Of a stretch of 64,000 nt of DNA, positions 18,931 through 27,402 are shown in pieces. The stretch is taken from assembly GCA_002709305.1 (NCBI GenBank), contig PAQM01000006.1:248001-312000 (forward strand). The letters are read 5' to 3'. The stretch comes from Crocinitomicaceae bacterium. Lineage in GTDB: Bacteria; Bacteroidota; Bacteroidia; Flavobacteriales_D; Crocinitomicaceae. A model generated the notes under the pieces. The model was not told where the DNA came from and made no database searches. It worked only from the letters and a program-made list of their open reading frames with translations. The stretch's first letter is position 1; each line of letters opens with the position of its first letter. A program made the translations under genes and the position numbers.

Positions 18931-20391
18931 ATGAAAAGTGTTGGAATTATTGGAGCAGGCTTATCAAGTCTATACTCTGCATGTTATTTAGCTAAAAAAG
19001 GTTATCAAGTAAAAGTATTTGATAACAATAGTATGGCAGGTGGAAGATCTCAAACTTTTAAAGAAAATGGTTTCACTTTTGATATGGGACCTTCTTGGTA
19101 TTGGATGCCTGATATTATTGATCGATTATTTAATGATTTAAATGAAAAAAGAGAAGATTATTTTAGTCTAAAACGTTTAGACCCTGCTTATAAAATATTT
19201 TGGAAAAAAGAAAAAACAAATATTCCTGCTAATTATTCAGCTCTAATAGAGCTGTTTAATAGTTTTGAAAAAGATGGCGGTGAGAAATTAGAAAATTTTT
19301 TAAATGAAGCAAAATTCAAATACGAAACTGCAATGTCTTCTTTTGTTGAGAATCCAGGCATTAAAATAAGTGAGTTATTTAAAATTAATATACTATTTAA
19401 GGCTCTAAGATTAGATATTTTTAAATCCGTTAAAAAAGATGTTTCAAATAGATTTCTTTCTGACAAATCAAAAGATATATTAAACTTCCCTGTATTATTT
19501 CTAGGAGAAAGACCTGATAAAATTCCAGCTATGTACACACTAATGAATTATGCTGATTTAATATTAGGCACATGGTATCCTGAAGGAGGAATGAATGCAA
19601 TTGCTAAAGCTTTAGAAGAATGTGCAAAAAAAAATGGAGTACTTTTCTCTTATAATACTCCGGTAGAAAAAATTGTTGTAAAAAATAATTTAGCCTTTGG
19701 TTTAAAAGTTGATGGTAAAACGATTAAATTCGATAGTATTATTGCGGGTGCAGATTATAATTATGTTGAACAACATCTTATTGAAAAAAAATACAGAAGA
19801 TACAGTGAAAAATATTGGAGAAAAAGAAGAATGGCACCTAGCTCTTTAATCTTTTATTTAGGATTAAATAAAGAGATTAAAAATTTAAAACATCATAATT
19901 TGTTTTTTGATGAAAGTCTTGATAATCATGGAAAAGAAATTTATGATCATCCTAAATGGCCTAGCAAGCCTCTATTCTATGTAAGCGCAACAACTAAGAC
20001 AGATTCTTCTACTGCTCCTAAAGGTCATGAGAACTTAATGATATTAATACCTATATCAACTGATTTAAATGACTCCAATGAAATGCGAGAAAAATACTTT
20101 AATATTATTATTAAGCGAATGGAATTACAATGCCAAGAAGAAATAATGAGTAGTATAGTGTATAAAAAATCATTTTGTATCAACGATTTTAAAAATACCT
20201 ATAATTCATACAAAGGAAATGCATATGGATTAGCAAATACACTTAAACAAACAGCAAATTTAAAACCTAAAATAAAATCAAAAATTAAGAACCTCTATTT
20301 CTGCGGACAACTTACTGTGCCTGGACCAGGAGTTCCACCAGCATTAATATCTGGAAAAATTGCTGCAAAACAATTGATTAGTGAATTATGA
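18931..20391 (+). CDS. crtI: Phytoene desaturase (CrtI-type)
   Basis: An FAD-dependent enzyme that introduces double bonds into phytoene to give lycopene. The 486-residue protein starts with the dinucleotide-binding fold GAGLSSLYSACYLAKKGY (from residue 7) and AGGRSQTF near 36, then FDMGPSWYWMPD near 50. The C-terminal CrtI signature is LYFCGQLTVPGPGVPPALISGK near 453. It is the first gene of a five-gene carotenoid operon; its TGA overlaps the crtB ATG (ATGA at 20388-20391). A CrtD-type relative that desaturates hydroxylated lycopene is possible by fold, but being adjacent to crtB favours CrtI. Confidence 0.92.
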   Translation: MKSVGIIGAGLSSLYSACYLAKKGYQVKVFDNNSMAGGRSQTFKENGFTFDMGPSWYWMPDIIDRLFNDLNEKREDYFSLKRLDPAYKIFWKKEKTNIPANYSALIELFNSFEKDGGEKLENFLNEAKFKYETAMSSFVENPGIKISELFKINILFKALRLDIFKSVKKDVSNRFLSDKSKDILNFPVLFLGERPDKIPAMYTLMNYADLILGTWYPEGGMNAIAKALEECAKKNGVLFSYNTPVEKIVVKNNLAFGLKVDGKTIKFDSIIAGADYNYVEQHLIEKKYRRYSEKYWRKRRMAPSSLIFYLGLNKEIKNLKHHNLFFDESLDNHGKEIYDHPKWPSKPLFYVSATTKTDSSTAPKGHENLMILIPISTDLNDSNEMREKYFNIIIKRMELQCQEEIMSSIVYKKSFCINDFKNTYNSYKGNAYGLANTLKQTANLKPKIKSKIKNLYFCGQLTVPGPGVPPALISGKIAAKQLISEL

Positions 20392-21224
20392 AATTATTAT
20401 TTGATGAATATTGTAAATCAGCTTCTAAACTAGTTACAAAATACTACAGTACATCTTTCTACGCTGGAGTTACTTGTTTAGGTAAGGAGTTGCGAGATGA
20501 TGTTCATAACATATATGGCTTCGTTAGACTAGCAGATGAAATTGTAGATTCTTTTCACAACTTTAATAAAAAAAAATTATTAAGTGAATTTAAAAAAGAA
20601 ACAAAGAGTTCTATAGAACAAGGAATTTCTTTAAATCCAATTCTAAACTCATTTCAAAACACAGTAAACAAATACAAAATAGATAGAAAACTCATAGATC
20701 AATTTCTTCACTCAATGGAAATGGATTTAAATCCAATTAAATATACAAACGAAAAGTATGAGGAATATATACTAGGTTCTGCTGAAGTAGTTGGTTTGAT
20801 GTGCCTGAAAATATTTGTCAATGGTAGCGAATCAAACTATGAGAGATTAAAACCAAGTGCAATGACTCTAGGTTCTGCTTTTCAAAAAATAAATTTTTTA
20901 AGAGATATAAAAGATGACATTAATAACTTGGGCCGTGTTTACTTTCCAAATATTGAAAAAAATCATTTTAATGACCAAAATAAAAAAGATATTGAAATTG
21001 AGATAGAAAAAGAATTTAACGCTGCATTAAAAGGTATTAAAATGCTTCCAAATTCTTCGAAATATGGTGTTTTCCTTAGTTATTCATACTACGAAAAATT
21101 ACTCCAAAAAATCAAAAGAAAATCTGCCGAAGATCTTTTAAAGGAAAGAGTTAGAATTTCAAATTTTTTAAAATTGATAATCCTAAAAAAAATATATTTA
21201 AAAAAAATATTTAAACTATTTTAA
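20388..21224 (+). CDS. crtB: Phytoene synthase
   Basis: Condenses two geranylgeranyl diphosphates head to head into phytoene. The 278-residue protein has the two Asp-rich magnesium-binding motifs, DEIVD at residues 50-54 and DIKDD at 173-177, plus the flanking YGFVRLAD and FQKINFLRD typical of phytoene/squalene synthases, and GRVYFP after the second motif. The N-terminal STSFYAG is also diagnostic. It is translationally coupled to crtI through a 4-base overlap. No crtE (GGPP synthase) lies in the window, so the substrate must come from a gene elsewhere. Confidence 0.95.
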   Translation: MKLLFDEYCKSASKLVTKYYSTSFYAGVTCLGKELRDDVHNIYGFVRLADEIVDSFHNFNKKKLLSEFKKETKSSIEQGISLNPILNSFQNTVNKYKIDRKLIDQFLHSMEMDLNPIKYTNEKYEEYILGSAEVVGLMCLKIFVNGSESNYERLKPSAMTLGSAFQKINFLRDIKDDINNLGRVYFPNIEKNHFNDQNKKDIEIEIEKEFNAALKGIKMLPNSSKYGVFLSYSYYEKLLQKIKRKSAEDLLKERVRISNFLKLIILKKIYLKKIFKLF

Positions 21225-21233
21225 AAATAAATA

Positions 21234-21845
21234 ATGAACAAAATAAATTTAAGTATACTATTATTGTTTCATATTATTGGAATATTAATATTCATATTTT
21301 ACCCTAATTATGTTTCATTATCATATATTACTTTATCTGTATGTGGTTTAAGTGTTTTTATTGCAGAAAAAAACAAATCAAAAGTCTATATCGCATACCT
21401 TTCAATATTTATCTTAGGTTTTATAATTGAATTTATTGGGGTCCACACTAACTATTTATTTGGAAATTATGTTTATGGGAATTCGCTTGGTTACAAATCA
21501 GAAGGTATACCTATAATTATTGGTGTAAATTGGATAACTATTGTAATTTCAAGTACATCATTAATAAAAGGGATTAAATTCATCAAAAACAATTTTATTA
21601 TTGCTTTAACTTCAGGCATTTTATGTACAATATTGGATTTTATTATTGAACCTGTAGCGATAAAGTTCGATTTTTGGTCATGGAAAAATAATATTATTCC
21701 AATATCTAATTATATTGACTGGTTTATTTTTAGCTTTCTTTTCTCATACATATATGCAAGGGTAAAAACACCAATAAATAAGATTGCTATTTATTTATTT
21801 TTTATTTGGATTATTTTCTTTACTTTGATTCAATGGATGGCATAA
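21234..21845 (+). CDS. Carotenoid biosynthesis membrane protein, CruF-like (PF04240 type)
   Basis: A 203-residue protein with about six membrane helices. The segments EFIGVHTNYLFGNYVYG near residue 66, a PIIIGVNWITI stretch near 87 and DFIIEPVAIKFDFWSW near 130 match the family that contains CruF, a carotenoid 1',2'-hydratase that adds water to the psi end of acyclic or monocyclic carotenoids. Function is inferred from the family and from sitting between crtB and crtZ. If it is a hydratase, the product would be a monocyclic 1'-hydroxy carotenoid (saproxanthin-like) rather than plain zeaxanthin. It overlaps the crtZ start by 13 bases. Confidence 0.78.
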   Translation: MNKINLSILLLFHIIGILIFIFYPNYVSLSYITLSVCGLSVFIAEKNKSKVYIAYLSIFILGFIIEFIGVHTNYLFGNYVYGNSLGYKSEGIPIIIGVNWITIVISSTSLIKGIKFIKNNFIIALTSGILCTILDFIIEPVAIKFDFWSWKNNIIPISNYIDWFIFSFLFSYIYARVKTPINKIAIYLFFIWIIFFTLIQWMA

Positions 21846-22279
21846 TATTTATAATTGGATTATTTACTTCATTTTTGTTAATGGAATTTATTGCTTGGTT
21901 TGCACATAAATATATAATGCATGGATTCTTATGGAAGATACATGAAGACCACCACAAACCAACTGGTCATATTTTTCAAAAAAATGATTGGTTTTTTCTC
22001 ATTTTTGCAGTTCCATCATGGCAATTCATTATGCTTGGATTCATATTTGAAAGTGTAATATCAATTGGGGTTGGTTTTGGTATTGCTCTTTATGGTATTG
22101 CCTACTTTATGATACATGAAGTTTTAATTCATCGAAGATTTAATTGGCTTGACAACATAGATAACAGATATTTTAAAGCAGTAAAAAAAGCACATCGTAC
22201 TCACCATAAAAAAACAGAAAAAGAAAATGGAGAGTGTTTTGGATTATTATATGTACCTAAAAAATATTGGAAAAAATGA
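21833..22279 (+). CDS. crtZ: Beta-carotene hydroxylase
   Basis: Hydroxylates C-3 of beta-ionone rings to give zeaxanthin-type ends. The di-iron His motifs are all present: FAHKYIMHG, HEDHHKP, HEVLIHRRF and HRTHHKK. This makes it a membrane-bound fatty acid hydroxylase superfamily member with a hydrophobic N-terminus. The frame opens further upstream at a TTG (21806), but the ATG at 21833, inside the last codons of the previous gene, gives the normal start MDGIIFIIG and 148 residues. The TGA overlaps the next ATG (22276-22279). Confidence 0.93.
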   Translation: MDGIIFIIGLFTSFLLMEFIAWFAHKYIMHGFLWKIHEDHHKPTGHIFQKNDWFFLIFAVPSWQFIMLGFIFESVISIGVGFGIALYGIAYFMIHEVLIHRRFNWLDNIDNRYFKAVKKAHRTHHKKTEKENGECFGLLYVPKKYWKK

Positions 22280-22953
22280 AAACATTATATCTAATGATTA
22301 ATTTAGGAACCTTTTTGTGTGCTTTTTTTTTAAGTTTTGACAAAAAAATAAATTATCAAAAATCTTGGAAATCATCATTTCTTTCAAGTGTTATAATCGG
22401 AATTCCTTTTATTATTTGGGATATAATCTTTACTAAAAATAAATTTTGGGGTTTTAACGAGGAATATATTACTGAAATATATATTTACAATCTTCCTATT
22501 GAAGAAATTCTCTTTTTCATATGCATTCCATTTTCATGCACATTTATATATGAAGTTTGTAAACATTATTTTAAAAAATTAAATATGAATAATTTCAATA
22601 GAGTATTTTATATATTGATAATATTATACTCCATCTTTTTAATAATATCGGAAAAAGGAATTGGCTATTACACCTTATCAGTAGTCATATCATCATCTCT
22701 TATTCTACTATGGTTAAATTTCAACAATTATTATACTTATATACCAATTGCATTTTTTATAAGTATTATCCCCTTTCTTTTAGTCAATGGTCTTCTTACA
22801 GGATTTTTTACAGAAGAGCCGATTGTCTGGTATAACGAAAATCAAAAAATTAATCAACGTATATTTACGATTCCAATAGAAGATGTATTATATAGCTTTA
22901 CGCTTATTGTATCAAACATAATTGTTTTTGAAAAATTAAAAAAACAATTTTAG
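22276..22953 (+). CDS. Lycopene beta-cyclase, fused CrtYc-CrtYd type
   Basis: Forms beta-ionone rings on lycopene. The 225-residue membrane protein has two related halves of three helices each. The first ends in WGFNEEYITEIYIYNLPIEE and the second in VWYNENQKINQRIFTIPIEDVLY; these paired IPxE motifs define the heterodimeric-type cyclase (CrtYc/CrtYd of Actinobacteria) joined in one chain, the usual form in Bacteroidota and related to the fungal and archaeal enzymes. The start is the ATG at 22276 overlapping the crtZ stop (ATGA); an in-frame TTG nine bases earlier is not needed. Confidence 0.88.
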   Translation: MKTLYLMINLGTFLCAFFLSFDKKINYQKSWKSSFLSSVIIGIPFIIWDIIFTKNKFWGFNEEYITEIYIYNLPIEEILFFICIPFSCTFIYEVCKHYFKKLNMNNFNRVFYILIILYSIFLIISEKGIGYYTLSVVISSSLILLWLNFNNYYTYIPIAFFISIIPFLLVNGLLTGFFTEEPIVWYNENQKINQRIFTIPIEDVLYSFTLIVSNIIVFEKLKKQF

Positions 22954-22955
22954 TA

Positions 22956-23453
22956 ATGAAAAACATTGGTCTAATATCTGATACACACGGATTTATTGAT
23001 CCTAAAATATATAAATACTTCAAAAATGTAGATGAAATATGGCACGCTGGAGACATAGGTACCTTAGATGTAATCGATGAATTAAGAGCTTTTAAACCAT
23101 TAAGAGGTGTATATGGAAATATCGATGGTTCAGAGATAAGAAGAGAGTTTAAAGAAATATCTAGATTCAAATGTGAAAATGTTAATGTACTTATGACTCA
23201 TATTGGTGGAAGACCAGGTAAATATTATAAAAATATAGAACGAATTCTAAAAGAAGAAAATCCTAATTTATTCATTTGTGGTCATTCACATATTCTTCTA
23301 GTTAAAATGGATCCGAAATACAATATGCTCTGGATAAATCCTGGCGCATCTGGTTATAAAGGATTTCACAAAAAAAAAACGATTATTAGATTTTCAATAA
23401 CTAAAGATAAAATTCATAATCTTGAAGTAATTGAAATGGGAAAAAGAATTTAG
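22956..23453 (+). CDS. YfcE/MJ0936-type metallophosphoesterase
   Basis: A small calcineurin-like phosphodiesterase of 165 residues with every metal motif: SDTHG at 7-11, HAGDIG near 30, GNIDGS near 51, THIGGRPG near 76 and CGHSHI near 103, then INPGASG. It hydrolyses phosphodiesters in vitro in related proteins; the physiological substrate is unknown. It begins two bases after the cyclase stop, so it is the sixth gene of the carotenoid transcript, though no biochemical link to carotenoids is known. Confidence 0.88.
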   Translation: MKNIGLISDTHGFIDPKIYKYFKNVDEIWHAGDIGTLDVIDELRAFKPLRGVYGNIDGSEIRREFKEISRFKCENVNVLMTHIGGRPGKYYKNIERILKEENPNLFICGHSHILLVKMDPKYNMLWINPGASGYKGFHKKKTIIRFSITKDKIHNLEVIEMGKRI

Positions 23454-23492
23454 TATGAAATTTTTGATTTTACTTTTCGTTAATAATTTAGC

Positions 23493-24518
23493 ATGTTAAA
23501 ATTTTTAATGATATTATTACCTTTTTCGGTTTTCTCTCAAACAGGAGGTGAAAATTCTTTTGCATTACTAAATTTAACATATAATGCTCGCTCAGCTGGT
23601 TTAGGAGGAAATTTTATATCTGTTTTTGATAAAGATATCAATATGGGGATCAGTAACCCATCATTATGTAATACCAAAATGAACAAACAAATTAGTTTTA
23701 ATTCAGGTATACTATCAGGAAATATTAATTATGGAGCTTTAGGATACGGGTATAATATTAAAAATATTGGAACTTTAGTTAGTTATATCAAATATGTTAA
23801 TTATGGTAAATTAATAAGAACAGATATAAATGGAGTCTCTGACGGCACTTTTTCTCCATTTGAAATGATTATAGGAACATCTTTTGGGAAAGAATTAAAT
23901 CCACGTATCTCGATTGGTGGTTCGGTTAATTTTTTATATTCCCAATTAGAGATTTATAATTCGTTTGGTGCATCTATTGATTTTTCAGGAACCTATCATA
24001 ATAATGACAAAAACATGCTTATTACTATACTTGCAAAAAATATCGGATATCAATTTGATCCATTTGTAAGTGGAAATAGATTTCCATTACCATTAGAAAT
24101 TCAAGCAGCAGTATCATATAAAGTTAAATATGCTCCTTTTAGATTTACATTGTTAGGCCATAACTTAAATAAATGGGATATTAGTTATAATGATCCTAAT
24201 ATTCAACCTACCATAGACCAACTAACAGGAGATACTATTCCTATCCCAAAAATAAGTTTCTTTGAAAAGTTAGGCAGACACTTTTCTTATCAATTAGAAG
24301 TTTTTGTTTCAAAAAATATTGATTTAAGAATTGGATTTGACTATCACAGGAGAAAAGAATTAGCACTTGAAAGCAGACCCGGTCTTTCTGGTTTCTCATT
24401 TGGACTAGGTCTCAATTTTGATAAATTTAGCCTAGATTACGGTTTTATGATTTATTCTAGATCAGGATTTAACAACCTAATAACACTATCCACACAGCTT
24501 GATAAGTGGCGAAAATAA
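23493..24518 (+). CDS. porQ: Type IX secretion system outer-membrane protein PorQ
   Basis: A 341-residue exported beta-barrel-like protein (signal peptide MLKFLMILLPFSVFSQ). The mature start GGENSFALLNLTYNARSAGLGGNFISV followed by NPSLCN is the PorQ/PorV family signature. PorQ works with PorU, PorV and PorZ in the attachment complex that removes C-terminal sorting signals and anchors type IX cargo to the cell surface. In many Flavobacteriia porQ lies beside cmk; here they are separated by one outer-membrane protein gene. A TTTTTG/TAATTTAG pair just upstream is a weak promoter candidate. Confidence 0.85.
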   Translation: MLKFLMILLPFSVFSQTGGENSFALLNLTYNARSAGLGGNFISVFDKDINMGISNPSLCNTKMNKQISFNSGILSGNINYGALGYGYNIKNIGTLVSYIKYVNYGKLIRTDINGVSDGTFSPFEMIIGTSFGKELNPRISIGGSVNFLYSQLEIYNSFGASIDFSGTYHNNDKNMLITILAKNIGYQFDPFVSGNRFPLPLEIQAAVSYKVKYAPFRFTLLGHNLNKWDISYNDPNIQPTIDQLTGDTIPIPKISFFEKLGRHFSYQLEVFVSKNIDLRIGFDYHRRKELALESRPGLSGFSFGLGLNFDKFSLDYGFMIYSRSGFNNLITLSTQLDKWRK

Positions 24519-24570
24519 AGAGATTGGGATACAAAATACACTTTATTAACAATTCCATGTGGATGTCTTT

Positions 24571-24604
24571 TTTGTAACCTTTTCAAAAAAACTGAGTAAA
24601 TTAG
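24571..24604 (+). promoter_or_regulatory. Candidate promoter of the outer-membrane protein gene
   Basis: TTTG (24571-24574) and TAAATTAG (24597-24604, one mismatch to TAnnTTTG) are separated by 22 bases, 32 bases before the ATG. The spacer is longer than the 19 bases seen at the best promoters here, so this is tentative. Confidence 0.35.
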
Positions 24605-24636
24605 CCCATAACTTAAAAACAAAATAATTTTTAATT

Positions 24637-25512
24637 ATGAAAAAGTCAATTTTAGCGATTGCTGTATTACTAGGTAGTACTTCTTTCGCGCAAGAAATGA
24701 AATCAGACATGGGTGAAGATTATTTACCTGCGGCTGGTGATTGGGCAATTGGTATTGATGCCACGCCTTTTTTAAACTATGTTGGTAACCTTATAGGTGG
24801 TCAAGATGGTAACACAGCTCCAAGTTGGAATGCTTTAACTACTAACCAAACAATTACTGGTAAGATGTTTAAAGAAGACAACTTAGCTTACAGAGGTTCT
24901 TTAAGAATCGGTTTTGGTTCAGCTAACACTTCTAACATGGTTTTAGAAGAAACAACTGAAACATTTACTTATCCAGAAGCTCCTCACATGGTAGAAGATA
25001 CATGGAAGCAAAGTGCTTTCAATGTTGGGATTTCTGCTGGTTTAGAAAAAAGAAGAGGTTTTGGACGTCTTCAAGGTTACTATGGAGCTGAAGTAGGAAT
25101 CGGCATTGCTACATCATCAGAATCTTATGAGTATGGTAATGCTATTATCGCTGCTAACGGAATGCCTGCAACATCAGATTGGGGTCTTGGAAACATTACT
25201 CAAGACACTTATGGTAATGTTGCGCGTGTAACTGAAAGCAAATCAGGTATGGCTTTTCAAATAGGTGCAAGAGCATTTATTGGTGCTGAGTACTTTGTTA
25301 TGCCAAGAATAGCTATCGGAGGTGAATTCGGATGGGGATTAGGATTTGCAGCATTAGGAACTAGCTCTGTGACTATCGAGTCTACAGACGGAACTACTGT
25401 TGGTACGCAAACTACTGAAACAAATAACGGTTCAGGATTTGCGTTAGATACAGATTCTAACACTGGTATGTTTGGTCCAGCTGGATCATTAAGAATGACT
25501 TTCCACTTCTAA
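24637..25512 (+). CDS. Outer-membrane beta-barrel protein, probably highly expressed
   Basis: A 291-residue protein with a clean signal peptide (MKKSILAIAVLLGSTSFAQ), alternating hydrophobic beta-strand patterns and a C-terminal Phe (LRMTFHF), the usual signal for outer-membrane barrels. Examples of likely strands are LRIGFGS, FNVGISAGLEK, GAEVGIGIA, FQIGARAFIG and IAIGGEFGWGLGFA. The family is not recognised. Codon choice is visibly different from its neighbours (many GCT, GGT, AAC and GAA codons and fewer AT-only runs), as expected for an abundant porin-like protein. It is a separate unit between porQ and cmk with a strong terminator (25533-25564). Confidence 0.75.
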   Translation: MKKSILAIAVLLGSTSFAQEMKSDMGEDYLPAAGDWAIGIDATPFLNYVGNLIGGQDGNTAPSWNALTTNQTITGKMFKEDNLAYRGSLRIGFGSANTSNMVLEETTETFTYPEAPHMVEDTWKQSAFNVGISAGLEKRRGFGRLQGYYGAEVGIGIATSSESYEYGNAIIAANGMPATSDWGLGNITQDTYGNVARVTESKSGMAFQIGARAFIGAEYFVMPRIAIGGEFGWGLGFAALGTSSVTIESTDGTTVGTQTTETNNGSGFALDTDSNTGMFGPAGSLRMTFHF

Positions 25513-25532
25513 GAAGTAGATTGATACTAAAT

Positions 25533-25564
25533 AAAAAAGGGCACCTTAATAGGTGCCCTTTTTT
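25533..25564 (+). terminator. Strong intrinsic terminator of the outer-membrane protein gene
   Basis: A 10-base-pair stem AAGGGCACCT/AGGTGCCCTT (25537-25546 with 25551-25560), loop TAAT, followed by a T tract and preceded by an A tract. It is one of the most GC-rich hairpins in the window. Confidence 0.93.
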
Positions 25565-25597
25565 AATAAATAGATATTTTATGATTATCTTTCGATA

Positions 25598-26293
25598 GTG
25601 AGTTATAAAAAAATCAAAATAGCTATAGATGGTTATTCTTCCTGTGGAAAAAGTACACTAGCAAAGGATTTAGCAAAACATTTAAATTATCTCTTTGTTG
25701 ATTCTGGATCAATGTATAGAGCTATATCTTTATTCACATTAAACAGGAATCTTATAAAAAACAATAAGATTAATAAAGAATCATTGTTAAAATCCCTACA
25801 TAATATAAATATATCCTTTAAGATAGATACTAAAACAAAATCACCTCAAATTATACTTAATGGTAAAAATGTTAATGATGAAATTAGAACACCGAAAGTT
25901 GCAGATATCGTATCAAAAGTTGCAGAAATTCCTGAGGTTAGAAAAAAACTTGTTAAAGAACAACGAAAAATTGGTAAAAATGGTGGAATAGTAATGGATG
26001 GAAGAGATATTGGATCAATTGTTTTCCCTGATTCTGAACTAAAATTATTTGTTACTGCCGACATTGATGTTAGAGTAAATAGAAGATTTAAAGATTTAAA
26101 AAGTAAAAATATAGAAATATCAAAAAAAGAAGTAAAAATGAATTTAGTAGAAAGAGATTTAAGAGATAGTAATCGTAAAACTAGCCCTTTAAAACAAACA
26201 AAGGATGCTATTCTTATTGATAATACCTTACTTAGTAGAAAAGAGCAACTTGATGTTGTTTTAAATTTAATTAAATCAAAAAAATTAATTTAA
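25598..26293 (+). CDS. cmk: Cytidylate kinase
   Basis: Phosphorylates CMP and dCMP with ATP in nucleotide recycling. The 231-residue protein has the P-loop GYSSCGKST near residue 9, DSGSMYRA near 34 (the CMP-binding pocket), the lid region with VMDGRDIGSIVFP near 132, RRFKDL near 160 and DLRDSNRKTSPL near 189. The start is GTG at 25598; no in-frame ATG fits the N-terminus. It follows the strong terminator of the preceding gene and so needs its own promoter, which I cannot place with confidence (TATCTTTC just upstream has one mismatch). Confidence 0.95.
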   Translation: MSYKKIKIAIDGYSSCGKSTLAKDLAKHLNYLFVDSGSMYRAISLFTLNRNLIKNNKINKESLLKSLHNINISFKIDTKTKSPQIILNGKNVNDEIRTPKVADIVSKVAEIPEVRKKLVKEQRKIGKNGGIVMDGRDIGSIVFPDSELKLFVTADIDVRVNRRFKDLKSKNIEISKKEVKMNLVERDLRDSNRKTSPLKQTKDAILIDNTLLSRKEQLDVVLNLIKSKKLI

Positions 26294-26303
26294 TTCACTA
26301 TTT

Positions 26304-26492
26304 CTAGTCATTAAGACATTGTTCATCAGGTTTTGCTCCACATAAACCACAATTGCCACCCTTTTCTTGTATCATAGGATTATTACTAGCACAAGTACCT
26401 GCAAACTTGCCATCTTTTTTTATCAGAATTTTTACTGCAATCCCTGCAAAAGCTATAGCTAAAAGAAATATAGAAAGTAAAATTACGTACAT
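26304..26492 (-). CDS. Small Cys-rich single-helix membrane protein
   Basis: A 62-residue protein: one membrane helix at about 2-24 (LLSIFLLAIAFAGIAVKIL), a short basic turn (KKDGKF), then a tail with four Cys, GTCASNN and NCGLCGAKPDEQC. The IKxLIKKDGKFAGTCAS pattern recurs in Bacteroidota as a small conserved membrane protein of unknown function. The Cys spacing could hold a metal ion or disulphides, depending on which side the tail faces; the basic turn after the helix argues for the cytoplasm. It lies convergent to cmk, with 10 bases between them. Confidence 0.7.
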   Translation of the reverse strand: MYVILLSIFLLAIAFAGIAVKILIKKDGKFAGTCASNNPMIQEKGGNCGLCGAKPDEQCLND

Positions 26493-26622
26493 AATAATCT
26501 TTATATAAAATTACTAATTTTTATCTATAAGTGAACCATCACACTTTTTAATGTAAGAAATAGAGTCAGGTACACCAATATAATAAGCATTATAAATATT
26601 AAATTAGCACAAATTAAATATA

Positions 26623-27402
26623 ATGGAGGATAAATTATTAGCATTCAAAAGATTACTAGATATAATGGATGATCTTAGAATTAACTGTCCATGGGATAAA
26701 AAACAAACATTAGAATCCTTAAGACATTTAACTATTGAAGAAACTTATGAGCTTACTGATGCAATCATTGATAAGAATATGAATGAATTGGAAGGAGAAA
26801 TCGGTGATTTATTTTTACATATGGTTTTTTATTGTAAAATAGGTGAAGAAAAAGGAAGTTTTGATATAAAAAGTGTATTAAATCGCATCTGTGATAAATT
26901 AATTTATCGACATCCGCATATATACAAAAATATTGAGGTAAAAACAGAAGAAGAAGTTAAATCAAATTGGGAAAAACTAAAATTAAAAGAAGGTAAAAAA
27001 TCAGTTCTTGAGGGTGTACCAAAATCACTTCCATCTATTATTAAAGCTCAGAGAATTCAAGAAAAAGCTAAAGGAATTGGATTTGAATGGGAAAATAAAA
27101 TAGATGTCTGGAAAAAAGTAAATGAAGAAATTGATGAACTAAAAAAAGAAGTAAACTCTAACAGTAAAATAGATCGAATTGAAGAAGAATTTGGTGATGT
27201 TTTATTCTCATTAATTAATTATGCGCGCTTTATAGGTATAAATGCTGAGAATGCATTAGCTAAATCAAATAAAAAATTTATAAATAGATTTACTAAAATG
27301 GAAGAATTACTTGTTTTAGATAAATTAAACATTGAAAATGTAAATCTAGAAATAATGGATAAATACTGGATAAAAGCTAAGAAAATGGAAAAACAAACAT
27401 AA
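26623..27402 (+). CDS. mazG: Nucleoside triphosphate pyrophosphohydrolase MazG
   Basis: Hydrolyses NTPs to NMP and pyrophosphate for nucleotide housekeeping. The 259-residue protein has two MazG modules. The first carries CPWDKKQTLESLRHLTIEETYE near residue 21 and EGEIGDLFLHMVFY near 55, the second KVNEEIDELKKE near 165 and EEFGDVLFSLINYARFIG near 188; the ExxE and ExxD pairs bind magnesium. Length and order match the E. coli enzyme. It is a single-gene unit before the TonB receptor gene. Confidence 0.94.
   Translation: MEDKLLAFKRLLDIMDDLRINCPWDKKQTLESLRHLTIEETYELTDAIIDKNMNELEGEIGDLFLHMVFYCKIGEEKGSFDIKSVLNRICDKLIYRHPHIYKNIEVKTEEEVKSNWEKLKLKEGKKSVLEGVPKSLPSIIKAQRIQEKAKGIGFEWENKIDVWKKVNEEIDELKKEVNSNSKIDRIEEEFGDVLFSLINYARFIGINAENALAKSNKKFINRFTKMEELLVLDKLNIENVNLEIMDKYWIKAKKMEKQT

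Noticed and set aside
20388-22953. Possible frameshift: the two lycopene-cyclase halves as one broken gene
   Set aside because: The CruF-like protein and the cyclase are different families, and the cyclase is complete with both repeats in one frame.
18931-23453. Rhodopsin or retinal-forming dioxygenase linked to the carotenoid operon
   Set aside because: No seven-helix protein with a retinal Lys and no blh-like gene is seen in or near the operon.
17150-26607. TAAATTAG octamers at 17150, 24597 and 26600 as an alternative -7 box
   Set aside because: One mismatch to TAnnTTTG, no consistent -33 element, and the octamer is expected often by chance at this base composition. Only the 24597 copy is kept, as tentative.
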